DNA of 18,710 nucleotides from Anaerolineae bacterium (GTDB lineage Bacteria; Chloroflexota; Anaerolineae; JAAYZQ01), in the NCBI GenBank assembly GCA_016929795.1, contig JAFGIA010000315.1, positions 1 to 18,710 on the forward strand, in the 5' to 3' direction. The number at the start of each line of letters is the position of its first letter. Position 1 is the stretch's first letter. Position numbers and translations under genes: made by a program. Shown here piece by piece: positions 14,989-18,710 of this stretch. The notes under the pieces are model-generated. The model was not told where the DNA came from, did not search any database, and saw nothing but the letters and a program-made list of their open reading frames with translations.

Positions 14989-16080
14989 ATGATGCGCCGC
15001 CGGCTCCGGCTGCCGGAAAAGCCGGTCGAGGGGTTTGTGCACGGCTACTCGCTTGCCGGCTGGCCGCCGATCGGCTGGCTAGACCGCCTGGCCGAGTGGC
15101 CTGAGCGGGCCTGGCTGTGGCCCTGGACGCGGCGCGTGCCCATCGACAGGCCGATCTTGATCGCCGGCCCCTTCCGCTCTGGCACGACTATCCTCGAGCG
15201 GATCGTGGCCGAGCACCCGGACGCGGGTCATTTCTGGTTTCTGACCAACGTCTACAGCCGCGCGCCCGTCACCGGCTACGGTATGGCGCGCCTGCTGCAG
15301 GCGGCCGGCGTGCTCGACGCGGGCAGTGTGCCGGTTGCCCACAATCCGCGCATTCCTACGGCGCTCCTGTCGCCGTTCGAGTGCGAGTGGCTCTGGTCGC
15401 GTTCGAGGACGAGCCTGTGGGACGGTGCGTGCACGGACCTGACCGTGGGTGCCGATCACAGCGATCCACGCTTCGAGCGCATCCTGTTCAGCCTGATCCG
15501 GCGGCACCTGCTGGTACAGCGCGCGTCGCGTTTTGTGCACAAGAACCCGGTCCACTGCCTGCGCCTCGGCTACCTACATCGCCTCTTTCCCGACGCGCGT
15601 TTCATCTTGATCGCGCGCGATCCGATCGACACGATCGTGTCGCACTACAGGATGGCCCAGCGTGTGGAGGGCATCGTGCGAGGTGCAGGGCTGGAGCGCC
15701 TGGCGGCAGAAAAGCTGCGCATGCCGACGCTGGCAGATCGCATCAAGACTCCCACCTACGCGCGCACCCTGGCCCTCGACCGCGAGCACCCGCTGCTCGG
15801 CATTGCCAACCAGTGGAAGGACCTGCAATCGGCCGTCGTCGCGTCGCTGCCAGCCCTCGGCGACCAGGCGCTCTGCCTGCGCTACGAGGATCTCGTCGCT
15901 CACCCCGAGTCCGTCCTCGCCCGCCTGTGGGCTTTTTGCGATCTGGACGATGACCACGCTCGCGCGATCACGCGCGCCTACGCCCCACGCCTTTTCCCGC
16001 CACCACCCCCGGCTCTCACCCCCGACGAACAGCGCCTCCTCCCCCGCATCCACGACCTCATCGCCCCCTCTAACCTCTAA
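14989..16080 (+). CDS. PAPS-dependent sulfotransferase-family protein
   Basis: A 363-residue sulfotransferase that would move sulfate from PAPS to an alcohol or amine. The 5'-phosphosulfate loop is GPFRSGTTILERI (residues 60-72) and the 3'-phosphate site is FILIARDPIDTIVSHY, with Arg210 and Ser218. The C-terminal RYEDLVAHPES block also fits the family. The first ATG, 14989, has no ribosome binding site but an extended -10 promoter immediately upstream; a GTG about 48 bases later, preceded by GAGGGG, is an alternative start. It points against its neighbours and overlaps the ligase gene tail to tail by four bases (CTAA). It probably sulfates the lipid product, but steroid, sugar or peptide acceptors cannot be excluded. 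Confidence 0.82.
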   Translation: MMRRRLRLPEKPVEGFVHGYSLAGWPPIGWLDRLAEWPERAWLWPWTRRVPIDRPILIAGPFRSGTTILERIVAEHPDAGHFWFLTNVYSRAPVTGYGMARLLQAAGVLDAGSVPVAHNPRIPTALLSPFECEWLWSRSRTSLWDGACTDLTVGADHSDPRFERILFSLIRRHLLVQRASRFVHKNPVHCLRLGYLHRLFPDARFILIARDPIDTIVSHYRMAQRVEGIVRGAGLERLAAEKLRMPTLADRIKTPTYARTLALDREHPLLGIANQWKDLQSAVVASLPALGDQALCLRYEDLVAHPESVLARLWAFCDLDDDHARAITRAYAPRLFPPPPPALTPDEQRLLPRIHDLIAPSNL

Positions 16081-17657
16081 TCTCCTTTTTCCCCTGCCAT
16101 CTCCCGCAACCTGAACCGCTGCACTTTGCCCGTCGCGGTCACTGGCAGCCGCTCTACGAAGCGTACCTGCTGCGGGATCTTGAAGGAGGCAAGCTGGCCC
16201 AGGCAGTATTCCCGCACCTGGACAGCGGTCAGTCCGGCGCCAGGTGCCAGCTCCAGATAGGCGCACACCACCTCGCCGTCGCGGCCCGGCAGGCCGACCA
16301 CGCCGGCCCGGCGCACCAGCGGGTGCTGCTCCAGAAAATGCTCGACCTCTGCCGGGTAGATTTTAAAGCCGCCGCGGACGATGACGTCCCGCTTGCGCCC
16401 CAGCAGGCACAGGCGCCCATCGTCGTCGATCACTCCCAGGTCGCCTGTGTGGAACCAGCCCTGCGCGTCGAGCACCTGGGCTGTCAGAGCGGGGTCGCGA
16501 TAGTAGCCGCTCATCATTTGCGACGTGCGCACCGCCACCTCCCCTGCCTGGTCAGTGGGCAGCGGCTGTCGCTCGTCGTCGACGATGCGCAGGCGCACGC
16601 CGGGCGCCGGCCTGCCCACCGTCGTCGCCACGATCGGCCAGGGATCGCGCCGCCCTGTCCAGGTGATGTTGCCCGTCTCGTTCGTGGCATAGATGTTCTC
16701 CAGCGGGCAGCCAAAGCGGGCGTCGAGCGCCTGCGCGAGGTCGGGGGGGCACACCTCGGTGCCGAAAAAGATGCGCCGCACGGACGACAGGTCGCGCTCC
16801 TCCTGCCCGGGAGAGCGGAGGAGCAGGCGGAACATCGTCGGTGATCCTGACAGCAAGGTCACCCGCTCGCGCTCGATCGTGTCGAGCATCTCGCGGGGCT
16901 GAAAGCGGTCGACCAGGATCAGCCGGCCGCCGGCGAGCAGCGTCGCTACTACGGCCAGGGCGCCGTGGTAGTAGCAGAGTGGGAAGGGAAAGAGGACGGT
17001 GCGAAAGACGCGCGGGGCGAGGTGCAGGAGTGACAGGGGATGGGCCAGGTTCCAATAGCGCGTCCACGTGTGCACCGCGCCCTTGGGCAGACCGGTGGTG
17101 CCCGAGGTATAGGTGATGCGCCCGATGGTGCTGGCCGACACCCTGACTCGAAGGGGCTGCCCCCCGGTCGCCATTATCTCGTCGAGGGAGAAAAAGTGCT
17201 CCTTGCCTTTCAGATCGCACGGCGGTCCACCGGTGACGACGATGGCACGCAGGTCGGGCAGGTCGGGCAGCAGGCGGGCCAGCAAGGCGGCATAGTCGCG
17301 GCCATACCAGCGGTCTGGCGCGATGACGGCGCTTGCGCCCGAGTTGGAGAGCACGTGGCGCAGCTCGTGCTCGCCGAGCAGCGGGTTGAGCGGCACCTCC
17401 CACGTGCCGAGCACCCACGGCAGGAAGAGCGCGCACACGGCCGCGGGACTCGCCGGCAGCAGCGTGGCCACCCTGTCGCCACGCTGCACGCCGAGCGCCT
17501 GGAGCCTGGCGGTGAGTGTGTCCACGCGCGCAAACACCTCTCGCCGTGTCAGATGCTCCTGGCTGGTGACCAGGTATTCGTGGTCGGGCAAAAAGCGCCG
17601 GGCAGCCGCAACCCACGCCCGCGGCCCGAGGAGGCTCAATAACCTGCCGATCGCCAT
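16077..17657 (-). CDS. Acyl-AMP ligase/acyl-activating enzyme (copy 2)
   Basis: A 526-residue ANL-superfamily ligase, paralogous to that at 10078-11676. Motifs: TYTSGTTGLPKG (from Tyr183), YATNETGN, FHTGDLGVIDDDGRL, RKRDVIVRGG and catalytic Lys511 in TATGKVQRFRL. Shared blocks with copy 1 include LLPDLPDLRA, FFSLDEIMA, VGRP.PG.RLRIVDD and QMM.GYYRDPALTA. The reading frame stays open upstream to 18278, but that part is antisense-free shadow of the membrane gene in another frame, so ATG 17657 is used; its ribosome binding site is weak. It follows the membrane-protein gene by 44 bp on the same strand. It most likely loads the ACP at 14696-14959. Confidence 0.85.
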   Translation of the reverse strand: MAIGRLLSLLGPRAWVAAARRFLPDHEYLVTSQEHLTRREVFARVDTLTARLQALGVQRGDRVATLLPASPAAVCALFLPWVLGTWEVPLNPLLGEHELRHVLSNSGASAVIAPDRWYGRDYAALLARLLPDLPDLRAIVVTGGPPCDLKGKEHFFSLDEIMATGGQPLRVRVSASTIGRITYTSGTTGLPKGAVHTWTRYWNLAHPLSLLHLAPRVFRTVLFPFPLCYYHGALAVVATLLAGGRLILVDRFQPREMLDTIERERVTLLSGSPTMFRLLLRSPGQEERDLSSVRRIFFGTEVCPPDLAQALDARFGCPLENIYATNETGNITWTGRRDPWPIVATTVGRPAPGVRLRIVDDERQPLPTDQAGEVAVRTSQMMSGYYRDPALTAQVLDAQGWFHTGDLGVIDDDGRLCLLGRKRDVIVRGGFKIYPAEVEHFLEQHPLVRRAGVVGLPGRDGEVVCAYLELAPGAGLTAVQVREYCLGQLASFKIPQQVRFVERLPVTATGKVQRFRLREMAGEKGD

Positions 17658-17701
17658 TGTATCTCGTGTGCTACCCTGCAAGACGAGGGCCAGTATTGGG
17701 C

Positions 17702-18337
17702 CTAGATCCAGCCGAGCGCCCCCGCGAACACCAGCAGCGCAGCCAGGTCTGCGCCCAGGATGCTGCCCACTGTGATGGCCTGCCTCCGGGTGCTTTCCAT
17801 GTCGTGTACCCAGAACGACACCAGAAAAAAGGGCAGGTAGCCGATCAAAAAGATCAGCCACGGTGCCCGCGCGCTCCACCAACCATAGTCCCAGGTGAGG
17901 GCGCCGGCAGCGTTCAGCAGCACCTCGACGAACACGCAAAAGATCGACCCGGCCACTGCAAAAAAGATCCGGTTGGGAATGCCCAGGATCTTGAGCCGCT
18001 TGTCGGGGGGAAGCATTTTGGCGAACACGATGCCACTGACGGCAAACATGAACGTGATCTCGATGTTCAGGCCGATCAGGAGCAGAAAGGCCGTGTCGCC
18101 CGGCGCACCCCACACCGGCGCGTGCCCGGTAATGTGGAACACCAGGCCGTTCCAGATCTCGTTGAACCAGTCCATGCCCCAGAAGGCCAGGCCGGCGAAC
18201 ACCAGGTTCCACTTTTGCCGTTCGACCTCGGCGGCATATACGTACACCACCAGGGCAAAGAGTGGAATGACGTACCATTTGAACTGGCTGGCATCCCGCA
18301 AGATCGCCAGCGCTTCAGATGCTGCTTCGGTTGGCAT
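17702..18337 (-). CDS. Unrecognised multi-pass membrane protein
   Basis: A 211-residue protein with about six hydrophobic segments: WYVIPLFALVVYVYAAEV, WNLVFAGLAFWGMDWFNEIW, TAFLLLIGLNIEITFMFAVSG, IFFAVAGSIFCVFVEVLL, WLIFLIGYLPFFLVSFWV and ITVGSILGADLAALLVFAG. Several polar residues sit inside helices (Asp, Asn and Glu in GMDWFNEIWN and LNIEITF), hinting at an active or binding site in the membrane. The start 18337 follows GGAGGAGG by about four bases; an upstream in-frame start at 18445 lies before the promoter and is rejected. It is first in an operon with the second ligase. I cannot name a family; a lipid-modifying or transport role is possible but unproven. Confidence 0.75.
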   Translation of the reverse strand: MPTEAASEALAILRDASQFKWYVIPLFALVVYVYAAEVERQKWNLVFAGLAFWGMDWFNEIWNGLVFHITGHAPVWGAPGDTAFLLLIGLNIEITFMFAVSGIVFAKMLPPDKRLKILGIPNRIFFAVAGSIFCVFVEVLLNAAGALTWDYGWWSARAPWLIFLIGYLPFFLVSFWVHDMESTRRQAITVGSILGADLAALLVFAGALGWI

Positions 18338-18398
18338 ACCCCTCCTCCTTTTGGTCATCTCTCGCAGAAGAACCCATAGCAGGCCAAACGCAGCCGGT

Positions 18399-18427
18399 AT
18401 TATACCAGTGATGCGATCCACGGTCAA
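18399..18427 (-). promoter_or_regulatory. Strong sigma70-type promoter of the membrane protein/ligase operon
   Basis: On the minus strand TTGACC (18427-18422), 17-bp spacer and TATAAT (18404-18399) preceded by TGG. Transcription should begin near 18392, leaving a leader of about 55 nt before ATG 18337. Confidence 0.8.
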
Positions 18428-18514
18428 GCCAAGTTTCTCGCGCAAGGGGGGTATGACACGTAAAGCGTGACGCGCAAGAACGGCGCAGCATGGTTTGTAA
18501 GCGGCTCGCTCTTC

Positions 18515-18543
18515 TTGTTCTCTCTTTCTATCTGTGTTACAAT
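18515..18543 (+). promoter_or_regulatory. Rightward promoter-like site near the right edge
   Basis: TTGTTC (18515-18520), 17-bp spacer, TACAAT (18538-18543) preceded by TGT (18535-18537). Transcription would begin about 25 bases before the palindrome at 18574, which would then be in the leader of a gene outside the window. Confidence 0.45.
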
Positions 18544-18573
18544 ATGGCAGGTATCATCTCAAAAAGTCGGGGT

Positions 18574-18610
18574 GGGATGTAGGGCGGATTGCCAATCCGC
18601 CCTACATCCC
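18574..18610. repeat. 37-bp palindrome, REP/MITE-like
   Basis: GGGATGTAGGGCGGATTG (18574-18591) is the perfect reverse complement of the sequence at 18593-18610, with a single central C. An outer inverted pair, ATCTCAA (18556-18562) and TTGAGAT (18619-18625), frames it. No T run follows, so it is not a classical terminator. Its form, short, symmetric and intergenic, suits a dispersed palindromic repeat. Confidence 0.8.
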
Positions 18611-18710
18611 CCAGATTGTTGAGATCTGGACTTTGGCCATTTTTGAAAGAGGGATAGGCTGACACGCCCATCCTGTGGTAAGATAGGGTCTACCACAACT
18701 CTATCAACAC

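Larger units (their letters stand above)
18428..18710. other. Right-end intergenic region without a supported gene
   Basis: I see no convincing coding region here on either strand. It contains a rightward promoter-like site (18515-18543), a palindrome (18574-18610) and a further extended -10-like TGGTAAGAT at 18676-18684 near the edge. A rightward gene may begin just beyond the window. Confidence 0.5.

Noticed and set aside
17658..18278. N-terminal extension of the second acyl-AMP ligase (fusion with a membrane part)
   Set aside because: This stretch is an alternative frame of the membrane-protein gene, which has its own ribosome binding site and promoter; the ligase family starts near 17657.
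1..18710. CRISPR array, tRNA, rRNA or transposase genes
   Set aside because: No regularly spaced repeats, no cloverleaf or rRNA segments noticed, and no reading frame with transposase or integrase motifs.

Overview
The window is high-GC bacterial DNA with tight operons, frequent start/stop overlaps and Shine-Dalgarno (SD) initiation. The gene set suits a Chloroflexota-like (Anaerolineae-type) bacterium: an RpiR regulator, a C45 acylase, an opine-dehydrogenase relative, a B12 mutase/MutL fusion and a lipid-type thioester pathway. That placement is inferred from gene content and style; no rRNA or marker gene is present.

Left region (1-7320): a truncated gene leaves the window leftward (1-41, minus) behind its own promoter. 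A divergent promoter drives an operon of RpiR/SIS regulator (320-1186), C45 N-terminal-nucleophile acylase (1211-2299) and octopine/opine dehydrogenase-family enzyme (2311-3543). After a repeat-rich 96-bp gap comes a 1226-residue protein (3640-7320). It joins a B12-binding domain, a central region likely to be a cobalamin-mutase barrel, and a complete MutL actin-fold ATPase domain. Together these look like a regulated route for an acylated or opine-like amino acid followed by B12-dependent rearrangement; the substrate is unknown.

Right region (7461-18427): this is a lipid or acyl-thioester assembly locus with mirror symmetry. The rightward operon carries two catalytically complete ketoacyl synthases, an acyl-AMP ligase, an acyl carrier protein (ACP), a zinc-ribbon/GRAM-like protein and a PlsC-like acyltransferase. 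The leftward arm carries paralogues of the last four: acyltransferase (13303-14016), zinc-ribbon protein (14029-14703), ACP (14696-14959) and acyl-AMP ligase (16077-17657). The arms meet tail to tail at 13303-13347, where the acyltransferases overlap. A PAPS-type sulfotransferase (14989-16080, plus) is inserted in the left-pointing arm. An unrecognised six-helix membrane protein (17702-18337, minus) leads the second ligase operon. A reasonable reading is that each ligase loads a carboxylic acid onto its ACP, the ketoacyl synthases may elongate it, the acyltransferases move it to a lipid acceptor, and the sulfotransferase may sulfate the product. The zinc-ribbon/GRAM-like protein, present in both arms, is the most novel fixed component. 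This mirrored cassette is the best candidate for an undescribed system.

Regulation and repeats: six or seven promoter-like sites share a TGn extended -10. Repeats include a 37-bp near-perfect palindrome at 18574-18610, a hairpin coding the end of the opine dehydrogenase, a heptamer tandem repeat forming the stop of one ACP and the start of the next gene, and short ATATTGGG/CCCAATAT hairpins. The last 373 bases hold no gene on the plus strand that can be supported; they carry the promoter of the membrane protein, the palindrome and one or two promoter-like sites pointing out of the window.
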